A DNA stretch of 64,000 bases. Origin: Maricaulis sp017643475. Its GTDB lineage: Bacteria > Pseudomonadota > Alphaproteobacteria > Caulobacterales > Maricaulaceae. A program made the translations under genes and the position numbers. Below are positions 1 to 8,521 of this stretch, piece after piece. Every line of letters starts with the position of its first letter. Position 1 is the stretch's first letter. The stretch covers positions 1 to 64,000 of the forward strand of contig NZ_CP138920.1 in NCBI RefSeq assembly GCF_047123815.1. Reading direction: 5' to 3'. Below the pieces are notes generated by a model. The model ran no database searches. It worked only from the letters and a program-made list of their open reading frames with translations, and was not told the DNA's origin.

Positions 1-325
1 GCAGGGTCTGGGTTTCTTCCGGGCTCAGATAACAGCGGAATGCCTTGCCGCGTTCGAGCAGAGCGTTGGCAACCTCGACATGGCGATCAGCCTGGGCAAA
101 TTGCGACACGGCATCACCGGTCCAGTCCAGGCCCAGCCACTCCAGTCCTTCGCCAATTGCATCAACGGCTTCCTGGGTCAGGCGCTTGCGGTCCGTGTCC
201 TCGATTCGCAGCAGGAACTCGCCGCCATGATGTTTGGCGAACAACCAGTTGAACAAGGCTGTGCGGGCGCCGCCAATGTGCAGAAAGCCCGTCGGAGAAG
301 GTGCGAAGCGAGTTCGGATCGTCAT
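1..325 (-). CDS. gltX: Glutamyl-tRNA synthetase, N-terminal part (cut by window edge)
   Basis: Charges tRNA-Glu (and in many alphaproteobacteria also tRNA-Gln) with glutamate in the cytoplasm. The visible N-terminus reads TIRTRFAPSPTGFLHIGG, which holds the class I synthetase HIGH-type signature (HIGG), followed by RIEDTDRKR, the ATP/glutamate-binding stretch typical of GltX. Only about 108 codons lie in the window; the rest continues past base 1. I start at the ATG at 325 because it gives the usual short leader before the APSPTG motif. An in-frame ATG at 352 would add nine residues, and neither start has a convincing ribosome binding site. It is divergent from comEC, with about 100 bases between them. 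Identification is secure; the exact start is not. Confidence 0.93.
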   Translation of the reverse strand, partial: MTIRTRFAPSPTGFLHIGGARTALFNWLFAKHHGGEFLLRIEDTDRKRLTQEAVDAIGEGLEWLGLDWTGDAVSQFAQADRHVEVANALLERGKAFRCYLSPEETQTL

Positions 326-423
326 TTGGTTTTGTTGCACCTGCGAAATCATGTTGCGCTGCAAGGAAGGAATTCAGGTGTTAGCATGATTAACTCCTCG
401 AGCGATAGAGCGAAGGCACAGAC

Positions 424-2460
424 ATGTCTCTTGGTGTGCACGGGTTCAAGCGTTTGAAAGCAGTCCTGGATCCGCCGACGCATACGCGGCCGGTCGCACC
501 CGCCCTCCTGCTCGCGCTCGGGCTGGCAGCCGGGGCTGTGCTGTATTTCTCGGCCGGACAACGCCCTGGCTCAGTGTGGACCGGGGGGGCAAAGGTCATG
601 GCTCTGTGCGGGTTTGCCGCACTTTTCCTGCTCCCCGAACTTCGAAAACTGGCCCTGATCCTTACAGGAGTAGCCTCGGGATTGCTGGTTTCGGACATGC
701 GCCTGTCCTCGATTGAAAGCGTTCTGCCCGGGCATCAGTTGTCCGGGCGCAACGAGATCACCGGTTGGTTGGAGCGGATCGAGCGCAGCGGATCTGGTCG
801 CTCCCGTCTTATCATCAGGATCGAGGAGGCGGATCGCTGGCACCGCGTGCGTGTGCTGGCTCGTCCGGGCGAGGCCCGCCCGGGAGACAGGCTGTCCCTG
901 TCCGCCATGCTTGAACCGCCGCGGGGCGCGGTGGTCCCAGGTGGATATGACGGGCGTTATTACGCCTGGTTCCAACGAATACGCGCTTCGGGTTGGGCGT
1001 TGTCTCTGCCTGAGCGTCTGGAAGACGAAGACCGGCGGGGTCCGCCACGTTTACTGGCCCGATGGCGATTTGACATGGCCGAAGCCATTCGAGCGCGCAT
1101 AGACGGACCTGCCTCCGGGATTGCCGCGGCGCTGCTGGTCGGAGATCGGTCCGGTATCGACCCTGAGACCGCAGAGAGCCTTCGCGTGGCAGGGCTTGGC
1201 CATATTCTGGCGATATCCGGTTTACACATGGCATTGATGGCCGGCGGAACCTTCTTTGCGGTTCGTCTCGGGCTTTCCGCTATTAATCGGCTCGCACGCA
1301 GACAGGATGTGGCGCGACTCGCCGCGATTGTTGCTCTGGTGGTTTCGGTCGCCTACCTGCTGATTTCCGGTGCCGGAATTCCGACACAGCGGGCTTTTGT
1401 CGTCACCGTGGTGGCACTGGGAGCGATGATCGCGGGGCGACGAGCGTTTTCCCTGCAATCCTTTGCGCTCGCGTTAGGAGCTGTCGTGCTGATCCAGCCT
1501 GAAAGTGTGATCTCACCCGGCTTCCAGATGTCTTTCAGCGCGGTGGGGGCCCTTATTGCCGTTCACGAATGGCGACGTTCCAGAGAGGATGTCATGGAAC
1601 GGCGATTGCCCGGTTTCCTGCGCCCTTTCTGGGAACTGACGCTTACAAGTTTTGTGGCCGGAACCGCTACGGCAGTTATCGGTGCTTTCCACTTCCATCG
1701 CCTGGCCAGTTACGGGCTCCTGGGCAATTTGCTTGCGATGCCGGTGTTTTCATTCCTGGTCATGCCGGCGGGCGTTCTGGGGCTGTTGCTGATGCCTGTG
1801 GGACTGGACGCTCCGGCCTTTGCTCTGATGGAGCTGGGACTTAACACCATTCTCAGTATCTCACGATGGATCGAGGCCTTGCCTACAGCGGCGCGTGCCG
1901 TGCCGGCTGTTCCGGGGTGGTGGCTGGCGCTTTATATCGCTCTCGCAGCGTTGTTGATCCTGGGGCGCGGGCTGCTGGCCCGTCTTGTCGCGGGCGGCGT
2001 GGCTGCGACGCTGGTCGGACTCTGGGCGCTCTGGCCGCAACCGGATGTCTTCATCAGCGCCGATGGGGTTGTGGTAGCTCGGTCGGGCGAGGGATGGACC
2101 GCCAACACGTTGCGTCGTGGCCGGTTCGGGCGCCAGGTCTTCCTGGAGCGGTCTGCCATGGCGGGGCAAACCGGGGAGAGGGCGGCCTGTGATGATCTGG
2201 GTTGCCTGCTTGAAACCGACTATCTGCGCATTGCAGTGCCCAGTCGGATTGAGGCCTTGCAGGAGGATTGCGAGCGCGCCGACCTGGTCGTGCTTTCCGC
2301 GGACACACCGCGTTGGATTGGGCGCCGATGCGGGCGTCCGGTCATTGCACTGTCTGAACTCGCCGAACGCGGCAATGCCCTGGTCTGGCTCAACAACAGC
2401 GGTGTCGCCCGTATCCGCTATGTGGATGCGGCGGAAACCAGCTGGCCCTGGCAGACCTGA
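424..2460 (+). CDS. comEC: ComEC/Rec2 family DNA-uptake channel protein
   Basis: A 678-residue multi-pass inner membrane protein of the ComEC/Rec2 family, which forms the channel that brings single-stranded DNA into the cytoplasm during transformation. The N-terminal third (about 30-200) is a DUF4131-like soluble portion after two membrane segments. Residues about 220-520 form the competence domain, with the family signature HILAISGLHMALMAGG near residue 259. The last 140 residues are soluble but lack the HxHxDH metallo-beta-lactamase motif found in longer ComEC proteins, so this is the shorter form. Its 3' end meets lexA tail to tail with three bases between. Whether the strain is competent cannot be told from this gene alone. 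Confidence 0.9.
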   Translation: MSLGVHGFKRLKAVLDPPTHTRPVAPALLLALGLAAGAVLYFSAGQRPGSVWTGGAKVMALCGFAALFLLPELRKLALILTGVASGLLVSDMRLSSIESVLPGHQLSGRNEITGWLERIERSGSGRSRLIIRIEEADRWHRVRVLARPGEARPGDRLSLSAMLEPPRGAVVPGGYDGRYYAWFQRIRASGWALSLPERLEDEDRRGPPRLLARWRFDMAEAIRARIDGPASGIAAALLVGDRSGIDPETAESLRVAGLGHILAISGLHMALMAGGTFFAVRLGLSAINRLARRQDVARLAAIVALVVSVAYLLISGAGIPTQRAFVVTVVALGAMIAGRRAFSLQSFALALGAVVLIQPESVISPGFQMSFSAVGALIAVHEWRRSREDVMERRLPGFLRPFWELTLTSFVAGTATAVIGAFHFHRLASYGLLGNLLAMPVFSFLVMPAGVLGLLLMPVGLDAPAFALMELGLNTILSISRWIEALPTAARAVPAVPGWWLALYIALAALLILGRGLLARLVAGGVAATLVGLWALWPQPDVFISADGVVVARSGEGWTANTLRRGRFGRQVFLERSAMAGQTGERAACDDLGCLLETDYLRIAVPSRIEALQEDCERADLVVLSADTPRWIGRRCGRPVIALSELAERGNALVWLNNSGVARIRYVDAAETSWPWQT

Positions 2461-2463
2461 AAT

Positions 2464-3165
2464 CTAGTGATAGCTACGCAGCAGGCCGACGAGCTTGCCC
2501 TGAACCTTCACCCGGTGTGGCGGGAAGATACGGGTCTCGTATTCCGGATTGGCCGCTTCAAGCGCGACAGACCCGCCTTTCTTGCGCAGCTTCTTCAGCG
2601 TGGCTTCCTCGTCATCGACCAGCGCGACAACGATGTCGCCTGTATCGGCCACATCGCAGCGACGGATGAGGACCGTGTCACCATCGAGAATACCGGCCTC
2701 GATCATGGAATCGCCGTTCACTTCGAGCGCGAAATGCTCGCCATTGCCCAGCATGTCAGCCGCGACGGGCAGGCGATCGGTTTCGTGCTGGATGGCAGAA
2801 ATGGGAACACCGGCAGCAATACGCCCCAGCATGGGAACCTCGATCGTGCCGCGATCATCGGAGGGGGCTGCACCCTGGCCTGTGAAATCAGCGCGCACCA
2901 CATTGGGACCAAGATCGGCTGATTTTTCCTCGGTGTTTTCAGCGGCGGCGCTTTCGGGAAGCTTGAGGACCTCCAGTGCGCGGGCGCGGTGGGCAAGACG
3001 GCGGATGAAACCGCGTTCTTCCAGTGCCGTGATCAGGCGGTGAACGCCGGATTTCGAGGCCAGGCTGAGTGCACCTTTCATCTCGTCAAAGGAGGGTGAG
3101 ACACCGGTTTCCTTGATGCGCTCATGGATGAACAAAAGCAGTTCATGTTGCTTGCGGGTCAGCAC
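2464..3165 (-). CDS. lexA: LexA SOS-response repressor
   Basis: Represses the SOS regulon and cleaves itself when RecA filaments form on damaged DNA. With the start chosen here the protein has 233 residues. There is an N-terminal winged helix (LTRKQHELLLFIHERIKETG), the cleavage site Ala118-Gly119 (RIAAGVP), and the Ser-Lys dyad at Ser153 (NGDSM) and Lys191 (ATLKK). I choose the GTG at 3165 rather than the upstream ATG at 3195. A strong GGAGG lies about ten bases before the GTG, and family members begin at this point with MLTRKQ. A GTTC-N7-GTTC box 49 bases upstream indicates autoregulation. It lies directly downstream of trpC, an arrangement common in alphaproteobacteria. Confidence 0.97.
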   Translation of the reverse strand: MLTRKQHELLLFIHERIKETGVSPSFDEMKGALSLASKSGVHRLITALEERGFIRRLAHRARALEVLKLPESAAAENTEEKSADLGPNVVRADFTGQGAAPSDDRGTIEVPMLGRIAAGVPISAIQHETDRLPVAADMLGNGEHFALEVNGDSMIEAGILDGDTVLIRRCDVADTGDIVVALVDDEEATLKKLRKKGGSVALEAANPEYETRIFPPHRVKVQGKLVGLLRSYH

Positions 3166-3213
3166 AGCTCGACTCCCTCCAATTCGCCGGAACAAAGCGG
3201 CAACTTGATGGGT

Positions 3214-3228
3214 GTTCTACATGTGTTC
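3214..3228 (-). promoter_or_regulatory. Alphaproteobacterial SOS box (LexA operator)
   Basis: The sequence GTTC-TACATGT-GTTC is an exact match to the GTTC-N7-GTTC consensus bound by alphaproteobacterial LexA. It sits between the trpC stop and the lexA start, 49 bases from the lexA GTG, so LexA most likely represses its own gene here. The direct-repeat form distinguishes it from the palindromic CTGT-N8-ACAG box of gammaproteobacteria. Confidence 0.93.
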
Positions 3229-3248
3229 TATTTTGTCGTCAACAGGGG

Positions 3249-4052
3249 CTAATAGGCCGCCATCAGCGTTTTCGTTGCCTGTTCGACATCAGTCTGACGC
3301 ATCAGGCTCTCGCCGACCAGCAAGGCTCCGGCGCCTGAAAGCTTCAGCCGCGCAGCATCATCAGCCGTGAATATCCCGCTTTCGGCTACCATGAACTGGT
3401 CGTCCGGCACGAGTGTGGACAAACGCTCGAAAGTGCTGAGCGAGGTTTCGAATGTCCGCAGGTCACGATTGTTGACGCCGATCAGCGGTGCCTCTAGGGC
3501 GAGCGCTCGGTCCAGCTCCGCCTCGTCATGGACTTCCACAAGCGCGTCGAGTGACCACTTGTCGGCTTCATCCATGAGCTCGCGGGCACAGGCATCATCA
3601 ACGGCCGCCATGATGACCAGGATTGCGTCAGCGCCGAGCGCTCGGGCTTCCGCGACCTGGTAGCGGTCATAGAGAAAGTCCTTGCGCAGCGCGGGAAGCC
3701 CGGTGGCATCGCGTGCCGCGGCCAGGAAGCTGTCATCACCCTGGAAGCTTGGCGTATCAGTCAGCACGGAAAGGCAGGTGGCTCCACCGTCTTCATAGGC
3801 CTTGGCCAGTACCGGAGGATTGAAGTCCTCGCGGATAAGACCCTTGGAGGGGCTGGCCTTCTTGACCTCGGCGATAAGGGCCAGGCCGCGTTCGCGCGCA
3901 TCGCGTCGAAGTGCATCGAAGAAGCCGCGCACCGGCGGCTGATCGGCAGCGAGCGCGGCGATGTCCTCATAGGAACGCTGCGCCTTGCAGGCCTGGATAT
4001 GGTTCAACTTGTAAGCGGTGATGCGCGCAAGTGCGTCAGGCATCTGGTTCAT
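3249..4052 (-). CDS. trpC: Indole-3-glycerol phosphate synthase
   Basis: Closes the indole ring in tryptophan synthesis, turning carboxyphenylaminodeoxyribulose phosphate into indole-3-glycerol phosphate. The 267-residue protein is a single TIM barrel with the family signatures LIAEVKKASPSKG (catalytic Lys), LRKDFLYDRYQV, IGVNNRDLRTFE and VAESGI, in that order. It stands alone and is not fused to TrpF. The ATG overlaps the trpD stop as ATGA, so trpD and trpC are translationally coupled. The operon then runs toward lexA, which has its own operator. Confidence 0.97.
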   Translation of the reverse strand: MNQMPDALARITAYKLNHIQACKAQRSYEDIAALAADQPPVRGFFDALRRDARERGLALIAEVKKASPSKGLIREDFNPPVLAKAYEDGGATCLSVLTDTPSFQGDDSFLAAARDATGLPALRKDFLYDRYQVAEARALGADAILVIMAAVDDACARELMDEADKWSLDALVEVHDEAELDRALALEAPLIGVNNRDLRTFETSLSTFERLSTLVPDDQFMVAESGIFTADDAARLKLSGAGALLVGESLMRQTDVEQATKTLMAAY

Positions 4053-5074
4053 GCGTCGACCCCCTGCGAGGTGATTGCGATCATCTGCTCGAGCGTTTTA
4101 CGGGCACGTCCGTCAACGATAGCGGCCCTGGCCTTGGTGATGCCGTCGGCTAGATCGTTGGCCAGGTCAGCGATTACGAGCGCGGCCCCGGCGTTGAGGA
4201 CGACGATGTCGTGAAAAGCGCCGAGCTCACCATCGAGCAAGGCCCGGATCGCCTTTGCGTTAAACTCCGGATCGCCGCCCTGGAGGTCTGCCTCGCTGGC
4301 CTTGGCGATGCCGTATTCTGCCGGATCGACGACAAAGCGCGTGATCTCGCCATTCTTCAGCTCAGCGACCTGGGTCGTGGTCGTTGTCGTGATTTCATCC
4401 ATGCCGTCATCACCGATCATTACCCAGGCACGTTCGCAGCCCAGGTCACGCAGGGCTTCGGCCATGGGCTCAAGCCAGCGCTCGTCGAAGACACCCAGCA
4501 ATTGCCGTTTGACCCCCGCCGGATTGGAAAGCGGACCTAGGAGGTTGAAGACGGTGCGCACACCCAGGCTCTTGCGGGCGCTGGCCACGTGGCGAACGGC
4601 GCTGTGGTGGGCTGGCGCGAAAAGGAAACCAGCACCGGCCTTTTCGAGGCTTTCCTCGACCGTTTGCGGGCCCACGTCCAGGCGTACGCCCAATGCCGCG
4701 AGAACATCCGAAGACCCCGATTTCGAACTGGCAGCGCGATTGCCGTGTTTGGCGACGTTGGCGCCGGCGCCAGCAGCGACAATCGCGGCAGCGGTGGAAA
4801 TATTGTAGGCACCCTTGCCATCACCACCGGTTCCGCAGGTGTCGATGGCCCCGTCAGGCGCGTTGATCCGGGTCATGCGGCCACGCATCACGCGAGCGCC
4901 CGCTGCGATGTCTGCCGGACTTTCTCCAAGTGCGGCAAGCCCCATCAGGAAGCCACCAATCGCGGCATCGGGCGCATCACCTTCCATCAGGAGGTTGAAG
5001 GCGGCTTCAATCTGTTTCGTGTCCGGTCGTTGCCCGCGGCTCATGGCCTGCAGGCAGATAGCGAGCTCAGTCAT
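4049..5074 (-). CDS. trpD: Anthranilate phosphoribosyltransferase
   Basis: Transfers phosphoribose from PRPP to anthranilate, the second committed step of tryptophan synthesis. The 341-residue protein has the glycosyltransferase family 3 fold. The PRPP-binding loop DTCGTGGDGKG is clear, followed by the KHGNRAASSKSGSSDVL stretch that binds anthranilate and magnesium. I start at the ATG at 5074 (MTELAICLQ). The reading frame stays open upstream, but the upstream residues are not family-like, and a purine run (AAGAGAGAG) precedes this ATG. It overlaps trpC by four bases. A gap of 243 bases separates it from trpG. Confidence 0.97.
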   Translation of the reverse strand: MTELAICLQAMSRGQRPDTKQIEAAFNLLMEGDAPDAAIGGFLMGLAALGESPADIAAGARVMRGRMTRINAPDGAIDTCGTGGDGKGAYNISTAAAIVAAGAGANVAKHGNRAASSKSGSSDVLAALGVRLDVGPQTVEESLEKAGAGFLFAPAHHSAVRHVASARKSLGVRTVFNLLGPLSNPAGVKRQLLGVFDERWLEPMAEALRDLGCERAWVMIGDDGMDEITTTTTTQVAELKNGEITRFVVDPAEYGIAKASEADLQGGDPEFNAKAIRALLDGELGAFHDIVVLNAGAALVIADLANDLADGITKARAAIVDGRARKTLEQMIAITSQGVDA

Positions 5075-5317
5075 CGCTCTCTCTTGTTCAGTTTGTCTGG
5101 AGAAGGGTGGGCTAGCAGGGCAAGCTGCGCCATCGCCGATCCAGCACACGGCATCGAACGCGCGATGACGGCATGACTGACGCCACCGCCGGATCGGCAG
5201 TGAAGGCATTCAGGACATGTCGGTTCAGGATCGGCATACCGGCTGGCTCAGGTTGAACTTCGCGAACCCGGCAAATCTAGCTGGCTGTGGCAGAAATTCA
5301 ATCGCCCGCGATGTGTC
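5075..5317. other. Intergenic gap between trpG and trpD
   Basis: This 243-base stretch is unusually long for an operon of this kind. I see no convincing coding sequence and no tryptophan-rich leader peptide. There is no attenuator-style hairpin with a T-run. It may hold a second promoter for trpDC, but I could not recognise -35/-10 elements. Confidence 0.4.
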
Positions 5318-5908
5318 TCACGCAGCTGTTTTCAGTGGCGTGCCAGCTAATTTCAGGAAGTTACGCAGCAATTGATGGCCGTGTTCCGACGCGATGGACT
5401 CCGGGTGGAATTGCACCCCGTGAACCGGTCGCTCGACATGATGTACGCCCATGATCTCGCCATCGGCGGTCCAGGCATTGGCCTTGAGTTCAGCGGGCAG
5501 GCTGTTCGGTTCGATGGCCAGGCTATGGTAACGTGTTGCCTCAAAAGGTGAGGGCAAGTCTTTGAAAACACCGGTGCCGGCATGGGTGACCGGACTGGTT
5601 TTCCCGTGCATGATTTCCTTGGCGGAAACAACCTTGCCCCCGAAGATCTGACCGATGGACTGATGACCCAGGCAGACGCCCAGGATCGGCATGTCGTCTG
5701 GCGATTGGGCAATCAGGTCGAGACAGATGCCGGCACGGTCAGGATCACACGGACCCGGTGAGAGCACGATGGCTGACGGGCCGAGAGCCAGCGCTTCATT
5801 GACGCTCAACGCATCGTTGCGATGCACAGCAATATCAGCTCCGAGCTCCTGGAAATAATGCACCAGGTTGAAGGTGAAGCTGTCATAATTGTCGATCATC
5901 AAGAGCAT
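5318..5908 (-). CDS. trpG: Anthranilate synthase glutamine amidotransferase subunit
   Basis: Supplies ammonia from glutamine to TrpE for anthranilate formation. The 196-residue class I glutamine amidotransferase shows the nucleophile Cys79 in GVCLGHQ and the His168-x-Glu170 pair in VQFHPES. The oxyanion-strand motif LSPGPCDP lies around residue 50. It is a stand-alone subunit; its partner trpE lies about 1.1 kb away, beyond the divergent deacetylase gene. PabA for folate synthesis has the same architecture, and the protein may serve both enzymes, but the position beside trpD favours TrpG. Confidence 0.96.
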   Translation of the reverse strand: MLLMIDNYDSFTFNLVHYFQELGADIAVHRNDALSVNEALALGPSAIVLSPGPCDPDRAGICLDLIAQSPDDMPILGVCLGHQSIGQIFGGKVVSAKEIMHGKTSPVTHAGTGVFKDLPSPFEATRYHSLAIEPNSLPAELKANAWTADGEIMGVHHVERPVHGVQFHPESIASEHGHQLLRNFLKLAGTPLKTAA

Positions 5909-5967
5909 TGCGGGCCTCCGCGGCCAAACTAGGCGCTTCGGTTGTCAGGGCCAATCCCTGCTACTGC

Positions 5968-5982
5968 TTAACGGATGATTTA
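5968..5982 (+). promoter_or_regulatory. Possible CtrA-like site between trpG and yibQ-type gene
   Basis: TTAA-CGGATGA-TTTA differs by one base from the CtrA consensus TTAA-N7-TTAA known from Caulobacter. It lies in the divergent promoter region 24 bases before the deacetylase ATG. A single near-match of this length can arise by chance, so the call is tentative. Confidence 0.25.
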
Positions 5983-6005
5983 CCGACTCCCTTCGCACTA
6001 GCAGC

Positions 6006-7031
6006 ATGAGACGACGCCATCCAAATCGCTTCCGAGTTCTGCAATCTGCAACGCCGGCTTTTGCCAGTGTTGTGGCTGCTGCGGCCTATGGTGTGGGTGC
6101 GATCGTCTTCTCGTTTGCCAGCAAGGCCGACCCGGCGGACCTGCCGGAGTTTTCCCTGAGCTACGATCCGCCGAGCCTGTATGTAAGTGAGATTGCTGAT
6201 CCGGCTGAGACGGACCTGGTCGCGCTTGCTGCGCCGGAGGAGGTTGCAAGCTCACAGGTCGTTGTGCCCGAGATTGATGAAATGCTCGAGGCGCAGCCTG
6301 CCAGTTACCCAGTGCCCACTGCAAACACGCCGCCACGGATTGCTCTGGTGATTGATGATGTCGGGTTGGATCGTGACGCTGCACGGCGGACTTCGGAGCT
6401 CGGTGTTCCGATCTCCATGGCGGTGCTGCCCTATGCCGATGCGTCCCGTGATGTTTCACGGCAGGTCCGTGAAGCAGGGCACGATCTTTTGCTGCACATG
6501 CCGATGGAACCACTTGGACTGGCAGATCCTGGGCCGCATGCCTTGCGGGTAGGCCAGAGTGAGGACGAGCTGCGCCTGCGTGTGCGCTGGGCCTTTGCCC
6601 GCGTGCCTGGCGCGATCGGTATGAACAATCACATGGGCAGTCGATTGACGCAGGATACCAGTGCTCTGCGGCCGGTTCTTGAAGCTCTTTCTCAGGAGGC
6701 GGGCCTGTTCCTGGACTCCATGACGACTGCAGAAAGTCGTGGCGCTGCGGTAGCGCGCGGACTTGGTCTGACAGCGCTGGAACGAGATATTTTCCTTGAT
6801 CACACCATCGAGGCGGCGGCGATCAATGCCCGGCTGGCCGAGGTTGAGGCGCTGGCCTCACTGCGTGGTTGGGCGATAGCGATCGGTCATCCGCATGACG
6901 AAACCCTGGAAGCGCTGGAGAGCTGGATCGCCGAGGCAGAAGCACGTGGCTTTGAATTCGTCACGCTGACAGAGCTCGCTCGTTCGCTGGAGACGCCATC
7001 CCAGCAAATCGTGGAAGCCTCAATCCGCTAG
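6006..7031 (+). CDS. Divergent polysaccharide deacetylase (YibQ family)
   Basis: A 341-residue protein with one membrane anchor (about residues 18-38), a low-complexity linker and a C-terminal NodB-like fold of the divergent polysaccharide deacetylase family (YibQ, DUF610). The catalytic-type motifs are visible: ALVIDDVGLD (metal-binding Asp pair), LLHMPMEPLG, MNNHMGS and AIGHPHDETLEAL. Such proteins are exported or membrane-tethered and are thought to act on cell-wall or surface glycans; the substrate is not established. It reads against trpE, and the two coding sequences overlap by 12 bases at their 3' ends. A near-consensus CtrA site lies upstream. Confidence 0.88.
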   Translation: MRRRHPNRFRVLQSATPAFASVVAAAAYGVGAIVFSFASKADPADLPEFSLSYDPPSLYVSEIADPAETDLVALAAPEEVASSQVVVPEIDEMLEAQPASYPVPTANTPPRIALVIDDVGLDRDAARRTSELGVPISMAVLPYADASRDVSRQVREAGHDLLLHMPMEPLGLADPGPHALRVGQSEDELRLRVRWAFARVPGAIGMNNHMGSRLTQDTSALRPVLEALSQEAGLFLDSMTTAESRGAAVARGLGLTALERDIFLDHTIEAAAINARLAEVEALASLRGWAIAIGHPHDETLEALESWIAEAEARGFEFVTLTELARSLETPSQQIVEASIR

Positions 7032-8521
7032 TGAGTCTTCAGCAGCCCGGAAAAGTGCGGCGGCCTTGTTGCAGCATTCCTCGTGTTCCGATGCTGGGTC
7101 GGAATCCAGAACAACGCCGGCCCCTGCTTGAACATTCATCTGGCCATCCTTGAACACCGCTGTGCGCAGGGCGATACAGGTATCCATCGAGCCATCAGCA
7201 CCGAAATAGCCTACCGCGCCGGCATATACGCCGCGTCGGTGAGGTTCCAGCTCGTCAATAAGCTCCATGGCGCGAACCTTGGGAGCACCGGAAACCGTGC
7301 CAGCCGGGAAACCGGCGAAAAGTGCTGATACCGCATCCTGATCGTCCGCGAGGTCACCTTCGACATTGGAAACGATATGCATGACGTGGCTGTAGCGCTC
7401 GACGATCTCGCGCGCGGTGATGCGGACGCTGCCGGGTTTGGAAATCCGTCCGACGTCATTGCGACCGAGATCGAGCAACATGAGGTGTTCGGAGCGCTCC
7501 TTCGGATCCGCGAGCAGATCTGCCTCCAAAGCGTCGTCCTCGGCCGGAGACTTGCCACGCGGGCGGGTGCCGGCGATCGGGCGGATCGTCGCGACACCGT
7601 CGCGCAGTCGCACCAGAATTTCCGGGCTTGAGCCGACAATCTCGAACCCGTCCATGCGGAAGAAGAAGAGGAAAGGCGAGGGTTCAGGCGGCGCAATGAT
7701 CGGTAAACCCAGAACGAGTCTGCAGGGTAATCGGCGCTGAAACGCTGGCTGGGAACGACCTGGAAGGCATCGCCGGCCCGGATGTAGTCCCGCGCCTTGT
7801 CGACAGCAGCCATATAGGTTGCCGGTGACTGGTTCGAGCGTATCTCGCCCAGCTCGCCTTGCGCGCGTTCGATCTCGGGCATCTTGCCCGCCAGCGTCCG
7901 AAAAACGGCATCAATACGTTCGCATGCGGCATCATAGGCTTCACGCGGTGTAAACCCGTCGGTGCGGATCGGGCAAAAGACCTGGATCTCCTGTTTCAGG
8001 GAATCAAAGACAACGATCGTGCGAGGACGCATCAGGACCGATTCTGGCAGATCCAGCGGTTCCGCCGCAGCCTGTTCCGGAAGGCGCTCCATGTAGCGCA
8101 CCATGTCGTAACCGAGATAGCCGAAAAGGCCGGCGCCGATCGGAGCTGAACCGTCAGGCAGGGTGCAACGCGCGCTTTCGATGACATCGCGCAGGGCCTG
8201 CATGGGGTGGTCGTCCAGCGGCTCAAATGTCTTGTCCACCAGATTTTCGCCCGTGCAGACTGCGGCTTGGCCGTCGCGGCAACGCCAGATGAGATCCGGA
8301 TCGAGCCCTATCGCTGAATAACGTCCGCGCCACGCACCGCCTTCCACCGATTCCAGCAGGAAGGTATGCGGGGAGGAGCCGGCGAGCTTCAGATAGGCCC
8401 CGACAGGTGTCAGTAGATCGTCTGCACGGCGTGCCGTTACGACAATGGTTTCACCGCGCTGGCAGGCAGCTTCGACGGTACGAAAATCCGGGATTACGAC
8501 CGGCGCTCGGGCCGGCGTCAC
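7020..8521 (-). pseudogene. trpE: Anthranilate synthase component I (trpE), split by a one-base frameshift
   Basis: TrpE makes anthranilate from chorismate with ammonia supplied by TrpG. The sequence is full length in two frames. The N-terminal part reads from a GTG at 8521 to about 7679, ending in SLRRLNP. The C-terminal part resumes in the next frame as SPFLFFFRMDGFEIVGSSPE and runs to 7020, with the GTRPRGKSPAEDD, DLGRNDVGR and FPAGTVSGAPKVRAME signatures intact. Inserting one base near 7679 would restore a normal protein of about 500 residues. No slippery heptamer is present, so a true deletion or a sequencing/assembly error is more likely than programmed frameshifting. The GTG overlaps the ppiD stop (GTGA). 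Confidence 0.9.

Noticed and set aside
5075..6005. Tryptophan attenuator or leader peptide
   Set aside because: No short frame with consecutive Trp codons and no paired hairpins with a T-run were found upstream of trpG or trpD.
7655..7720. Programmed frameshifting in trpE
   Set aside because: No X-XXY-YYZ heptamer is present at the junction (CTG AAC CCT CGC). TrpE is not known to use frameshifting.
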